From: an uncultured bacterium
Lineage (GTDB): Bacteria; Bacillota; Clostridia; Oscillospirales; Acutalibacteraceae
Direction: 5' to 3'
NCBI GenBank assembly: GCA_949283655.1
Contig: CASDTH010000035.1
Coordinates: 58,849 to 122,848, forward strand
DNA: 64,000 nucleotides
Part shown: positions 16,150 through 26,489 of the stretch, piece by piece
Numbering within the stretch: the stretch's first letter is position 1
Layout: each line of letters opens with the position of its first letter
The notes under the pieces: model-generated
Told to the model about the DNA's origin: nothing
What the model saw: the letters and a program-made list of their open reading frames with translations, nothing else
Databases searched by the model: none
Position numbers and translations under genes: made by a program

Positions 16150-16848
16150 TATTTTGAAGTTCTGAGCCTGCGTCCAAACAGGCATCGATTTCGTAACACA
16201 CACGCCGGAGTAAAGTTTGCTTTGCTCCGGCGTGTTTTGGTCACTACAAAAAATAAGTCATCCGCCTGCTTCCTTGCTCCTCCTCTTTCGCAAAAAAATC
16301 ACGCTCGGTTCACCTGTTCGGTTGTAAACGGTTCTGACCGAGCCGACAGACAAGAGATCACGACGGCTCTCTGTCGCTGACAACTTTTTGCGGGAAGGAG
16401 GGCGCTGCTATGCAGCAGTATGCTTTATCGTACCCTTCTGTTAGATTGTATGCCCGATATTATCTTTTTTCTTTTCACTTCTCCTCTTACATCCTCATTT
16501 TTTGCTCCTAAAAAGGAAGAGCGCGAAAGGTTTCTTGAAAGCGGAGGAAAGACGGTTTTCCCATATGAAACCGTCCTTGCGGCAAATAAGTAAATTATCC
16601 TATCATAGTCACCAGTCTTTCTTTCCACCGCGAGTTGACTTTACAAAAATCTGTCAAGAAACAAGGAAAATTCGCAAACAGCAAAATTGTTTATATCATA
16701 AATTCGTCCCTGTAGTCGGTCATTTGCCGCTGTGAGATCAGACACTGTTTGGCTTTTGAGTATGTAGATTCTTCTGCGTCTGGCCACAACGGCCTTCAGG
16801 GTTACAAATACTCCCGCAGGCTGTTTCTTGTTTCATATAATGGAGGAT
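16150..16848. other. Intergenic stretch without a supported gene
   Basis: About 700 bases between the tRNA-Ser terminator and the phosphatase terminator. It holds a hairpin ACACGCCGGAG/CTCCGGCGTGT followed by TTTT (about 16199-16238), which looks like a stray terminator. The rest has no frame with both coding character and a credible start. A 33-codon frame at 16410-16511 has a ribosome site but no recognisable sequence. This may be the residue of a decayed gene. Confidence 0.5.
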
Positions 16849-16893
16849 AAAAAGGGGGAGCAAGCACCTGTTTAAGCGATTGGCCCCCTTTTT
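16849..16893 (-). terminator. Terminator of purple-acid-type phosphatase gene
   Basis: AAAAAGGGGG...CCCCCTTTTT inverted repeat; on the minus strand it ends in CTTTTTATCC, ten bases past the stop at 16903. Confidence 0.8.
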
Positions 16894-16902
16894 CCATCTC
16901 AT

Positions 16903-18369
16903 TCATCCGTTGGCAATCTTGTGCCGGATCAGCTGCGGGATCAAAACGCAATAATCCATCAGCACACGCGCCACATGCACAATAAAGTTATCAATATCCT
17001 GCTGCCACAGGGAGGCGTAATCCGTCGGATCCGGTTCAAAGGCAGCGGGCGGCGCATCGCTGAGCGTTTTTTGGATGGCATAGCAATCGATGCATTCCAC
17101 CTGCTTTGTCTTATCCACATCATAGGCATAAGCCTTGTAGATCAGCTTATCACCATCAATCGTAATTCCGGCGAACACCGGTCGACCAGGCTGCGTGACA
17201 ACCTCGCCGGCATCCAGAATTTTTTGGTAGGTTTCCGTGTGAACCGGATACCGCTTGGTGCCCGCCGTATTCGGCAGGATATAGACCGTTCCCTCCGGGT
17301 TGCAGGCAAAGGTCGTGAGCTCGCCATTGTAGAGCTCCTGAATATAGGTGGTCTCCTGCGCCTCGTCCCCCTTCATCTGCTTTGTGCGGAAATACATATG
17401 ATCATGACCGGAGAGCACCAGATCGATCCCCAATTCATCCATCACTGGCACCAGGCGGTTATGCATAATCATCGTATCGGGCTTGTTATAGTTCTTCCCG
17501 GCCGAGTACAGTGAGCGGTGCATGAGCACGATCTTCCAATCTGCGCCGGAGGCCCGCATGTCATTGCGCAGCCAATTGACCTGGGCGCTCGTCATGGGGA
17601 ACATATCGTTGGTGTTAAGCACTGCGAAATGCGCGTTCCCATAATCAAAGGAGTAATAATCCCCATCTAGCCCAAGGGAGGGCTCCGCCGCCTCCACTGG
17701 GAACTGTCTGCGGAACCAGCTCGGAAGGCCGTCATGGTTGCCAGAAACCGGTGCAAGCGTTGCACGCAAGTGATGGCGCTCAAAATTGCGGAAATACATA
17801 TCCCATTGCTCATTGCCGCAATCATTTACAAAGTCGCCCAGATTAACAACGAACTGCGCATCAGGCACAAATTCAAAGCCTCTGTCCAGTACTTCGGACG
17901 CTTTAGCAAAATCCACCTCATTATCCGCCTGCACATCCGCAATGGCGAGGAAAGAGAAGGCCGCATCCCCGCCTGCGTCTGTTACAAACCGCCCTGTTTC
18001 GCTCCAGGCGTTCAACTCCTGGTCGCCTACACGGTAGACATATTCCATCCCCGGCTGCAGACCGTCCAGAATCACGCGGTGCGCATAGTTCTGCCGGTAG
18101 TACCGTACCGTTCCCTCATAGCAGATCGGATCGTTAAAGGTGCCTGTAAAGCGTTCCGCCTCCATCAGCTGCACGTCGGAGCGCGTGCGCTCCTGTGTAA
18201 ACCAGCTAATGCCGCGCTGCGTGCGGGAATCCCCATGGAAGGTAACCACCACGCGCTCTACTTCAGCGCCGCCACCAGAGGCCACGGCGGCAGGAGTTGC
18301 TGGGACGAGCAGCAAAACAAGTGCCAACAGCAGGCTCATTCCGGCTTTGCTCATCTTGTGTATTTTCAT
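16903..18369 (-). CDS. Secreted purple-acid-type metallophosphoesterase
   Basis: 488 residues. The signal peptide is residues 1-31 (ends TPAAVASG), followed by a fibronectin-like N-terminal domain (about 35-135) and a calcineurin-like catalytic domain. Metal motifs in order: AIADVQ, NLGDFVND, VSGNHD, LMHRSLYS and SGHDHMYFR, matching purple acid phosphatases. The extreme C-terminus is a hydrophobic helical segment (NFIVHVARVLMDYCVLIP), not a usual anchor. The ATG at 18369 has AAGGAGA upstream. Expected to release phosphate outside the cell. It is divergent from the LCAT-like esterase gene, and both are secreted. Confidence 0.9.
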   Translation of the reverse strand: MKIHKMSKAGMSLLLALVLLLVPATPAAVASGGGAEVERVVVTFHGDSRTQRGISWFTQERTRSDVQLMEAERFTGTFNDPICYEGTVRYYRQNYAHRVILDGLQPGMEYVYRVGDQELNAWSETGRFVTDAGGDAAFSFLAIADVQADNEVDFAKASEVLDRGFEFVPDAQFVVNLGDFVNDCGNEQWDMYFRNFERHHLRATLAPVSGNHDGLPSWFRRQFPVEAAEPSLGLDGDYYSFDYGNAHFAVLNTNDMFPMTSAQVNWLRNDMRASGADWKIVLMHRSLYSAGKNYNKPDTMIMHNRLVPVMDELGIDLVLSGHDHMYFRTKQMKGDEAQETTYIQELYNGELTTFACNPEGTVYILPNTAGTKRYPVHTETYQKILDAGEVVTQPGRPVFAGITIDGDKLIYKAYAYDVDKTKQVECIDCYAIQKTLSDAPPAAFEPDPTDYASLWQQDIDNFIVHVARVLMDYCVLIPQLIRHKIANG

Positions 18370-18415
18370 ATACAAAATTCTCCTTCCTATTTTTGAAGAC
18401 ACTATTTATAAATTC

Positions 18416-18443
18416 ATATTACTATCTCTTTTAAAAAAGTCAA
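18416..18443 (-). promoter_or_regulatory. Promoter of secreted phosphatase
   Basis: On the minus strand TTGACT (18438-18443) and TAATAT (18416-18421), spacer 16, about 47 bases before the start codon. Confidence 0.6.
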
Positions 18444-18555
18444 GCCTTTCGAAAAAGAATCTCAAACTTTAACCGAATGAATTAGACAATTTTTATATCA
18501 AGATTCCTTTTCCGCTAATTGGGTGACATTTTTTGATTCCAGTTTTTAAACCCTA

Positions 18556-18584
18556 TTGCCTTATGCGTGTGTTTGTGCTAAAAT
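18556..18584 (+). promoter_or_regulatory. Promoter of LCAT-like esterase
   Basis: TTGCCT (18556-18561) and TAAAAT (18579-18584), spacer 17, giving a leader of about 65 bases. Confidence 0.55.
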
Positions 18585-18655
18585 CGTCGTTGTGAACAGG
18601 AACCATATTCGCAAGCACGATTATTTCAAACAATTTGTAAAAGGAGGAACTCAAC

Positions 18656-20635
18656 TTGATTGCAAAATGGAAAAAGGGGATCGCAGCGCTGCTGGTCCTG
18701 CTTTTGCTGGCACCCATGGCGCTCACCAGCTCGGGGAGTACCACTTCCATTCAGCCAGAGGTTCAATCCACAGCGGCTGCATCCGGCTCCGTTTCACGTC
18801 AGGCCGCAAACATTGAGCAAGCGGTGCAGGAGTTGGCGGAGCCCGGGCAGGAGCTTGCCGCCACACCAGTCAAGGCGGCCGCGCAGGAGGATGGCTGCGA
18901 CGGCAGCTGCCCTTATTGCCCCACGATTATCCTGCCCGGCATCGGCCAATCCCGCGCATTTCTGCTGGATGAGGATGGGAACCGCGCTGTTGATGCACAG
19001 GGCAATGAGATCACCTCTTGGCCGCTGTATTTCAATGTCAACGAGCTCATTAAGGAGTTGGCCATCCCGCTGGTAAAAATGCTGGTTACACAAAAGGATA
19101 ACGGCTTCACCGATAAAGCCGCCAGCATATTGGCTGACATGCTCTCCGTCAACCAGACCAACCCGGATGGCACGCTTAAAAACAACATTGAAACCGTGCG
19201 GTATTACCAGTCCTTTGCCGACTGCTCGAAGGAAGATCGGGATTATTTCTACCGGATGGTGCCCGTCGAGCCGCTGACAGACGTGGTGGGTGAGGATCAT
19301 GTCTACTTCTTCACCTTCAACGCCTTTGGCGAGCCCTTTGAGGCGGCAAAAGATCTCAACGCATATATCCAGATGGTAAAGGAGCAAACAGGCCATGACC
19401 AGGTGAATCTGCTGGCCGTAAGCCTGGGTGGCACAGTTGCTACCGCCTATTTCAACGCCTATCCTGAGACGACGGATATCCATAAGGTCGTCAACGTGGT
19501 AGCAGCTCTTGACGGTTCCTCTATCGTCAGCGATCTGCTCAAGGGTAGCAATATTATCACAGATGAATACCTTTACACAGATCTCTTCCCAGATCTGATC
19601 GGTGAGGATCAGCCGCTGAGCTATCTGGTCAACATTCTTGTGCGGATCATCCCCAAGCAGGTTATCTACGATCTGCTGGATAAGGCGCTCTCACAAGTGA
19701 TGGATACGCTCATTGTCAATTGCCCCTCTATGTGGGCGCTCGTGCCAAGCCGCGAATACCCCGCCCTGCGCGAGCAATACCTCAGCGATGAGGCGCACGC
19801 TACCCTGCGCGCGAAAACGGACCGGTATTATGAAGCGCAAAAGCAAATGGAGACAGAAGTGCCCCGGCAGGTCTCCCGCGGGGTTGAGATTTATAACCTT
19901 TGCGGCTATGGGATGCCATTCGGCGCGGTCAACTACCCTTATTTCGGGCTGGTAGGCTCCACGCCCTACCTGTCAACCGATGAAATCATTGAAACCTACT
20001 CCACCTCCATGCACGCGAAAAGCGCCCCGCTCGGAGAAACGCTCCCGGCGGATTATGTGCAGTCCGGCGCGTTCTGCACGGATCCCACGCATAACCATAT
20101 CTCCCCTGACCGCACAGTGGATGCCTCAGCCGGCGTCTTACCGGAGCAGACCTGGTACTATTACCAGCAGGATCATGAGGGGATCGCCGGCAACGATGCA
20201 GCGCTGAAGCTGGCCGCCACGCTGATGACAAGCCAGGAGCCGATGAGCGTGCACAGCGACCCAGAGCATTTCCCGCAGTTTAACGGGATGCGAAACACCA
20301 AATACCTGCGTCGGGATGTGATCCCGGTGTTTGAGCAGGCCCAGGCAGACGGCACTATTGACGCCCTGCCGCAGGAACAACAGGCGGAGCTCTATGCGGC
20401 CATGGAGCAGGTCAACGAGATGCTCGCCACCACCATTGCCGATGCCCAGCAGGCGCAGGAGGCTGAGGCCAGGCTGCGCGCCGCCTTGGCGGATGCTGGC
20501 TTGATGGAAGCGCCCGATGAGAGCGCAGAGACATGGACCAAAATCGCCAAAGTGCTCTGTGAATTCCTATCAGATGTACTTTACCGGGTGCTAGGCCCGC
20601 GTGGCTTCTCCGATGTGGCGCGGCATATCTTCTAA
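18656..20635 (+). CDS. Secreted LCAT-like lipase/acyltransferase
   Basis: 659-residue exported alpha/beta hydrolase. The signal peptide is about residues 1-25. The oxyanion-type motif ILPGIGQS follows a CDGSCPYCP cysteine cluster, and the nucleophile elbow is LAVSLGGT (Ser about residue 259). Candidate acid/His residues lie in the THNHISPD and DHEGIAGN segments. The order resembles lecithin:cholesterol-acyltransferase-type lipases. A coiled-coil-like Gln/Ala/Glu region at about 575-620 precedes an amphipathic C-terminal helix. The start is TTG at 18656, fixed by AAAGGAGGAA eight bases upstream. Likely acts on lipids or esters at the cell surface; substrate unknown. Confidence 0.82.
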   Translation: MIAKWKKGIAALLVLLLLAPMALTSSGSTTSIQPEVQSTAAASGSVSRQAANIEQAVQELAEPGQELAATPVKAAAQEDGCDGSCPYCPTIILPGIGQSRAFLLDEDGNRAVDAQGNEITSWPLYFNVNELIKELAIPLVKMLVTQKDNGFTDKAASILADMLSVNQTNPDGTLKNNIETVRYYQSFADCSKEDRDYFYRMVPVEPLTDVVGEDHVYFFTFNAFGEPFEAAKDLNAYIQMVKEQTGHDQVNLLAVSLGGTVATAYFNAYPETTDIHKVVNVVAALDGSSIVSDLLKGSNIITDEYLYTDLFPDLIGEDQPLSYLVNILVRIIPKQVIYDLLDKALSQVMDTLIVNCPSMWALVPSREYPALREQYLSDEAHATLRAKTDRYYEAQKQMETEVPRQVSRGVEIYNLCGYGMPFGAVNYPYFGLVGSTPYLSTDEIIETYSTSMHAKSAPLGETLPADYVQSGAFCTDPTHNHISPDRTVDASAGVLPEQTWYYYQQDHEGIAGNDAALKLAATLMTSQEPMSVHSDPEHFPQFNGMRNTKYLRRDVIPVFEQAQADGTIDALPQEQQAELYAAMEQVNEMLATTIADAQQAQEAEARLRAALADAGLMEAPDESAETWTKIAKVLCEFLSDVLYRVLGPRGFSDVARHIF

Positions 20636-20653
20636 CCGTTTAAACTTTGCAGC

Positions 20654-20690
20654 AAAAAGGGCTGCCGTGTTTTACACGGCAGCCCTTTTT
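20654..20690. terminator. Bidirectional terminator
   Basis: Near-perfect stem AAAAAGGGCTGCCGTG/CACGGCAGCCCTTTTT with a short T-rich loop. It serves the esterase (+), and can serve the converging XRE gene (-), which also has a CCCCGTTT/AAACGGGG hairpin nearby. Confidence 0.88.
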
Positions 20691-20762
20691 GCTATCATCT
20701 TCTCCCCACGCCCCGTTTGTTTTAAAACGGGGCAACAGGCAAGGAGCTCCCCTGAACAGCCT

Positions 20763-21107
20763 CTATTCGGAGAGCTTCTCTCTTTTTTTATGCCTGCCAC
20801 ACTCCAGCCCGGCCAGCGCAAGGATATTCTCCCGCCCTCGGGCATCGGCAAAGCGGTAGCGGGTGAGCAGTTCCTGCTCCTCGTCATTCAAAAAAGCCGG
20901 ACCATAGCGCATGGGCGTTCGCTCCAGCAAATAATCCGTGCTGACATGGTAATAGTCGGCGATCTTGCATAGAGAGTCGTATCCCAGCTGACGTTTCCCC
21001 GTCTCATACATGGTATAAGCCTCTCTTGTAATGTGAAGAAGCTGCGCCAAATCGTTTTGTGTCAGCCCGGAGTTGAGCCTGAGCTCCCGAATTCTCTGTG
21101 CAAGCAA
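20763..21107 (-). CDS. XRE family transcriptional regulator
   Basis: 114 residues. The N-terminal helix-turn-helix (about residues 4-60, LRLNSGLTQNDLAQLLHI ... YETGKRQLG) is of the Cro/CI type and ends with the usual YYHVSTDYLLERTP linker. The short charged C-terminal tail has no sensor domain. The start is TTG at 21107, fixed by AAAGGAGG seven bases upstream. It is divergent from the membrane-protein gene at 21248; AGTAAC/GTTACT sites between them are candidate operators. Confidence 0.92.
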   Translation of the reverse strand: MLAQRIRELRLNSGLTQNDLAQLLHITREAYTMYETGKRQLGYDSLCKIADYYHVSTDYLLERTPMRYGPAFLNDEEQELLTRYRFADARGRENILALAGLECGRHKKREKLSE

Positions 21108-21147
21108 GCAATCGCCTCCTTTCGGTTCAAATTATAAACGGTTTACC

Positions 21148-21226
21148 AGTAACATACAAAATAAGTATCGATTAGTTACTATTTATTTTAAATTATATTG
21201 ACTAAGTAACTTGTTGTTACTATAAT
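21148..21226 (+). promoter_or_regulatory. Promoter with XRE-type operator sites
   Basis: TTGACT (21198-21203) and TATAAT (21221-21226), spacer 17, facing the membrane-protein gene. An inverted repeat AGTAAC-TTGTT-GTTACT (21205-21221) fills the spacer. A second AGTAAC (21148-21153)/GTTACT (21175-21180) pair lies upstream, toward the XRE gene. The layout fits repression of the right-hand gene and autoregulation. Confidence 0.7.
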
Positions 21227-21247
21227 AGAATTGAATTTGCTTTTATT

Positions 21248-21949
21248 TTGAAGAGATTTGGCAGGCGAACACAAATCATGTTGAGCGCAAAAAGTTTCGA
21301 GTATTTATTGTATGTGCGGGAGCTGAAAAGCTCCCTGTATATTATGAGGCGGGCGGCCCGCCTGTTAAACCGCATTTCAATCGTTTTATGCGCCCAAAGG
21401 CTGGCCGGTTGGCTGCAAAAAAGAATTGCCGTGCCCTGGGGCGCAGCGGTTTGCCTTTTGTTGTTTGGCGCAGCCATCCTAGGGGCCGTATATGGCGTGT
21501 CCACCCTTCCTCCACTCGATAAAAGGCTAGCCGGTCTGTTTCTTGCCGCTCCTCCGCTGCTATTCGAGGCTTTTCTGCTGGTCGGGAACCCCTATCGCGT
21601 GGAGCGCTCCGCTTATGCGCAAATTGCTGTCCTGCGCCGGCGCCTGCGCCGCCTACGCCAGGAAACTACCCGCATTTCAAGGCGGCTTTACAGGCACAAC
21701 CGGCTTTTCATCGCATTTCAAAGGGCTTTCCCGTGCGCTTTTTCTTATCGCCAGGCGCTTCCCGCACCTTCCCCTGAGGAGTTCCTTCTCTCTCAAAAAG
21801 TTCTTTGGCTTCTGCTTGAGTCAAAAAACCTCCCCAGCGCAGACGAATGGCTTCCCGTGATGGAACGGTTTTGCCTGTCAAGGGAGAAGCGCAATGCGGC
21901 ATTTCTGCGGCAGCTTTCATCCAATTGTGCTGCCGGTCCCGGTTGTTAA
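21248..21949 (+). CDS. Basic membrane protein of unknown function
   Basis: Up to 233 residues, very rich in arginine and leucine, with two membrane segments (about residues 63-85 and 93-113) around a short loop. A strongly basic cytoplasmic tail (LRRRLRRLRQETTRISRRLYRHNR) follows. The start is uncertain: TTG at 21248 or ATG at 21278, neither with a good ribosome site. It is driven by the strong promoter at 21198-21226 next to the XRE gene, so it is probably real despite the weak start. No family recognised. Confidence 0.55.
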   Translation: MKRFGRRTQIMLSAKSFEYLLYVRELKSSLYIMRRAARLLNRISIVLCAQRLAGWLQKRIAVPWGAAVCLLLFGAAILGAVYGVSTLPPLDKRLAGLFLAAPPLLFEAFLLVGNPYRVERSAYAQIAVLRRRLRRLRQETTRISRRLYRHNRLFIAFQRAFPCAFSYRQALPAPSPEEFLLSQKVLWLLLESKNLPSADEWLPVMERFCLSREKRNAAFLRQLSSNCAAGPGC

Positions 21950-22057
21950 CGCCCGCCCGGCCTGCCGATCACGCGGCGCGCGCCATCGTTTCTCTTCGCG
22001 TCTATTGACGCAGGTGGTATGATAAAAGTAAAAACCGACTGGAAAGAGTGATCTGAA

Positions 22058-22582
22058 ATGAGAGACAATGAGGTATTAAACAACATCCGAAGCCGCCGCA
22101 GCATTCGCTCCTATTCGACGAAGCCGGTAGAAGAAGAAAAGCTGGATCAGATTCTGGAGGCTGGCACTTACGCGCCAACCGGACGCGGCGCACAATCCCC
22201 CGTGATCGTCTCCGTGCGGCAGCCGGATACCATCCGCCTGCTCTCAAAAATGAACGCGGGGATTCTAGGCACAGAAGCGGACCCATATTACGGTGCGCCC
22301 ATCCTTGTGCTCGTGTTTGCAGATGCCACCCGCAGCACCTGGCTACAGGATGGAAGCTGCGTGCTGGAGAATATGATGCTTGCCGCTCACGCTCTGGGCC
22401 TCGGCTCCTGCTGGATCAACCGAGAAACAGAGATGTTTGAAACGCCGCAGGGGAAAGCGCTTATGGAGCAATGGGGGCTGGCGAGCAATCTCGCCGGCGT
22501 CGGTGCGCTCGCGTTAGGCTATCCGGATGGGCCTCAGCCAAAAGCCGCCGCCAGAAAAGCCGGCTACATCATCAAGCGGTAA
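22058..22582 (+). CDS. Nitroreductase family FMN oxidoreductase
   Basis: 174-residue flavoprotein of the nitroreductase fold. Diagnostic parts: RSRRSIRSYSTKPV at the N-terminus (FMN phosphate binding), AGTYAPTGRGAQ, MMLAAHALGLGSCWI and the C-terminal LALGYPDG. It should be a cytoplasmic NAD(P)H-dependent dimer; substrate not predictable. The ATG at 22058 has GGAAAGAG upstream. It is monocistronic, with the terminator at 22623-22669. Confidence 0.9.
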   Translation: MRDNEVLNNIRSRRSIRSYSTKPVEEEKLDQILEAGTYAPTGRGAQSPVIVSVRQPDTIRLLSKMNAGILGTEADPYYGAPILVLVFADATRSTWLQDGSCVLENMMLAAHALGLGSCWINRETEMFETPQGKALMEQWGLASNLAGVGALALGYPDGPQPKAAARKAGYIIKR

Positions 22583-22622
22583 AAGCCCTAGCGCCAGCTG
22601 CCGTTCGCTTTCAGAGCCCCGT

Positions 22623-22669
22623 AAAAAGAGCCAGGAACTTTCCCTCCATCGGAAAGTTCCTGGCTCTTT
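22623..22669 (+). terminator. Terminator after nitroreductase gene
   Basis: Perfect 19-bp stem AAAGAGCCAGGAACTTTCC and its complement with a seven-base loop, ending in CTCTTTC. It also faces the converging gene at 22688. Confidence 0.8.
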
Positions 22670-22687
22670 CACGAGCATTGATCCATT

Positions 22688-23347
22688 TTAGGAGGCCGCC
22701 GTTGTGGAGGCATCCGTCGCAGCCTCTGTGGCAGCTTCTGCAGCCGCTTGCAGCTCAGCCGTTTTTTCCGCCAGCCAGCTGCTCAAAGATTGATTTACCG
22801 ATACCAGCGCGCCCGCAATGGGGGCAAGCAGCTCCGGCAAAACCCACGCCGCCGCAATAGAGGTCAGCAGTGTGATACCCCAGCGCTCCAGCCAGGCGCC
22901 CGCCACCAGAATTGCGATGATTGGGAACAGCAAAATCCGAACCGCAAGATTACACGGCTCCTCCGAGCGGTAAAACTGCTCCCAAAGGGCAAGCGCATCC
23001 TCCATCAGCGGGAAGAGCGACGTCAGCAGCGAGATGCCAAGCCACAGCATCAGAAGATAAAAAACATTTGTAACCTGCTGCAGCTTGATCACATGCACGC
23101 TGGCAGGGATGGTGATCAAAAGCCCCAGCACCAGATGAATCAGGAAGGGCAAAAAGCAAAAGCCGAAGCTTTTCCCCCTGGTCGGCATGAAATCATGCTC
23201 CACATGCCCGCACAGCTCGCTCGCCTGGAAATAACGCGCATCCTCTACTGGGCAATGAAAACGGCGGCAGAGACAATGCTCCCACAAGGCGTGCAGGATT
23301 GTGCCCGGAAACGTCAGTGCCTTCACAATCACAAACAGGATTCTCAT
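22688..23347 (-). CDS. Polytopic membrane protein, possible zincin relative
   Basis: 219 residues with about four membrane segments (roughly 66-85, 92-112, 137-155, 160-180) and an alanine-rich tail. Near the start, LTFPGTILHALWEHCLCR resembles the opening FPGT.LHE..H of M50-like membrane proteases, but the HExxH motif is absent (HALWEH instead). Activity is therefore doubtful. Its ATG overlaps the stop of the TPR protein gene by four bases (ATGA), so the two are translationally coupled. Function unknown. Confidence 0.7.
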   Translation of the reverse strand: MRILFVIVKALTFPGTILHALWEHCLCRRFHCPVEDARYFQASELCGHVEHDFMPTRGKSFGFCFLPFLIHLVLGLLITIPASVHVIKLQQVTNVFYLLMLWLGISLLTSLFPLMEDALALWEQFYRSEEPCNLAVRILLFPIIAILVAGAWLERWGITLLTSIAAAWVLPELLAPIAGALVSVNQSLSSWLAEKTAELQAAAEAATEAATDASTTAAS

Positions 23348-24639
23348 GCGATATCCCCCTCTCCGCTGAGGAAAATGTCCTCCACAGTCAGTTTTCCAGC
23401 CTGATAATCGAGCACCTTTTGCCCCATCTCCACGCCATAATACTCCAGGGTGGAAACCACCTCGTCATATCCATCCTGATTGTCATTGACCAGATAGCAC
23501 AGCGCAAGCGTATAGCTGGTTGCATAGTTGAGCGCCAGATCATAAGCGGACTGCGCATTTTCCAATGCGCCCTCCTGATCGCCCTGCAGCAGCAGGACAA
23601 TCGCCTTCTGCCGGTACGGCTCTGAGCTGGTGTCATCCAGCGCAATGCCCTTTTCCGCCGTATCAAGCGCCTTATCATACTGCTTTTGCAGGCGGTAAAC
23701 GGAGGCCTCCGTGCCATAAGGGCTGGCATCCTCCACATTAATTTCACGCATCCGCCCGCAAACGTCCAGCACCTTATCGTAATCCTTCTCCAAGAGGTAC
23801 TCAGAGGCCATCGCCGGCAGATACAGCCAGCTATAGCCTGGGTTCTGTTTCTCAATCGCCTGAAGAAAGCCGATACGCACCGCACCCTCTTGCTCGGTCA
23901 TCGATGCCAGCATATATTTATAATATTCTAAAATCGCCTTATCATAGCTTGCATCGGTTTGTCCGCTCAGGGCATCAATCTTCCCAATCAGCTCTGCATA
24001 AGGCAGGTCGCCATCCTCCAGATCGGAGTATTCACTAAAGACCTCTTCCACGGCGCTGATCGTATCCGTCACAGCGTCCAGCTCCTGCGCCAGCTCCCCC
24101 AACGCACGGTTGGGGAATTTCTCAAGGTCATCCGTGGTGTAATATTGCTGGATCAAGCTTTGCGCATTCTCCACATAGCCCATATCGCGGTAAAGCCGTG
24201 CCTGCCCCAGCACCGTGCGCCTGGCTGCGGCCGCAGAGGCGTTTTGGCTGGCATCATAGTAGGCGTCCAGCGCGGAGTGGAGCTTTTTATCCTTCACGAA
24301 CTGCTCTGCCTGCAAAACGCTCGCAAACGACGGCACGCCGATTACAAAATCCGCCGCGCCAACCAGCGCCACGAGGATCACAATCACCGCCAAAGCCACC
24401 GCGCTCCCGCGCACCTTGTGCTTCTGCGCAGGCGGCGCACTCTCCGGCCAATATTCCAGCTCCGCCTGTATAGGCGGCGCCTCCTGCGCACCGGCAGGCG
24501 GCTCCCCCTCCGGCTGCTCCTGCGCAGCCTGTTTTGCCGCGCTCATCTCCTCCAGAAATGCATCGCGGATACGGTTGAGCTCTTCATCCAAATCGTCGGC
24601 GGGCAGGCCGCTGGCTTCGCGCTCCTTCCTGTCTCCCAA
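23344..24639 (-). CDS. Membrane-anchored TPR-like protein
   Basis: About 431 residues: an acidic N-terminal cytoplasmic region, one membrane segment (about residues 100-120, VALAVIVILVALVGAADFVIG), then an extracytoplasmic run of helical tetratricopeptide-like repeats (for example YGTEASVYRLQKQYDKALDT). Such proteins act as assembly platforms. The start is TTG at 24639, fixed by AAAAGGAGGCATTGCC; the upstream in-frame extension has no ribosome site. It is coupled to the membrane protein gene downstream by a 4-base overlap. Confidence 0.8.
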   Translation of the reverse strand: MGDRKEREASGLPADDLDEELNRIRDAFLEEMSAAKQAAQEQPEGEPPAGAQEAPPIQAELEYWPESAPPAQKHKVRGSAVALAVIVILVALVGAADFVIGVPSFASVLQAEQFVKDKKLHSALDAYYDASQNASAAAARRTVLGQARLYRDMGYVENAQSLIQQYYTTDDLEKFPNRALGELAQELDAVTDTISAVEEVFSEYSDLEDGDLPYAELIGKIDALSGQTDASYDKAILEYYKYMLASMTEQEGAVRIGFLQAIEKQNPGYSWLYLPAMASEYLLEKDYDKVLDVCGRMREINVEDASPYGTEASVYRLQKQYDKALDTAEKGIALDDTSSEPYRQKAIVLLLQGDQEGALENAQSAYDLALNYATSYTLALCYLVNDNQDGYDEVVSTLEYYGVEMGQKVLDYQAGKLTVEDIFLSGEGDIA

Positions 24640-24895
24640 GGCAATGCCTCCTTTTTGATAAATAATATAATGCTCGCCGGCTGGCCAAAGGCGCCCATGC
24701 CAGAAACCGCGCTGACAGGCTCGCTGCTGCCCTCCCCGCGCGCTCAAGTTTTTGCCTGGTGGCAAAAAAGCAGGCTGCCGCTCTCCAAGCTGGCGCCAGG
24801 CTGCCTCGCCCAAGCCGATGATAAGTATTTTAACATGGGAGAGCGCTTTTTTCAAACACCGTGCAATTTGTTTACATTTCCATCACAATTGAAAC

Positions 24896-24937
24896 AAAAA
24901 AGCGGCCTCTCCGCATGCACTCTGCAGAGAGACCGTT
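24896..24937 (-). terminator. Terminator after gdhA
   Basis: Minus-strand stem CGGTCTCTC/GAGAGGCCG followed by TTTTTT, 40 bases past the gdhA stop. Confidence 0.75.
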
Positions 24938-24976
24938 GCTGCACCTACCCCTGTTATGCCACACGGACCACGGCTT

Positions 24977-26428
<1,452 letters not shown>

Positions 26429-26449
26429 TCACGTTTCTGCTTGCTTTTT

Positions 26450-26478
26450 ATTTTAGCGGATGTGCGCACAAAATGCAA
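26450..26478 (-). promoter_or_regulatory. gdhA promoter with TTTTGTGCGCAC element
   Basis: On the minus strand TTGCAT (26473-26478) and TAAAAT (26450-26455), spacer 17. The spacer holds TTTGTGCGCACA (TGTGCGCACA is palindromic), nearly in the same place as in the pduL promoter. The leader is about 140 bases long. Confidence 0.68.
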
Positions 26479-26489
26479 GATATAATTTA

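Noticed and set aside
16410..16511. 33-codon peptide gene with GGGAAGGAGG upstream
   Set aside because: Ribosome site is good but the sequence is low-complexity, has no homology I recognise and no promoter.
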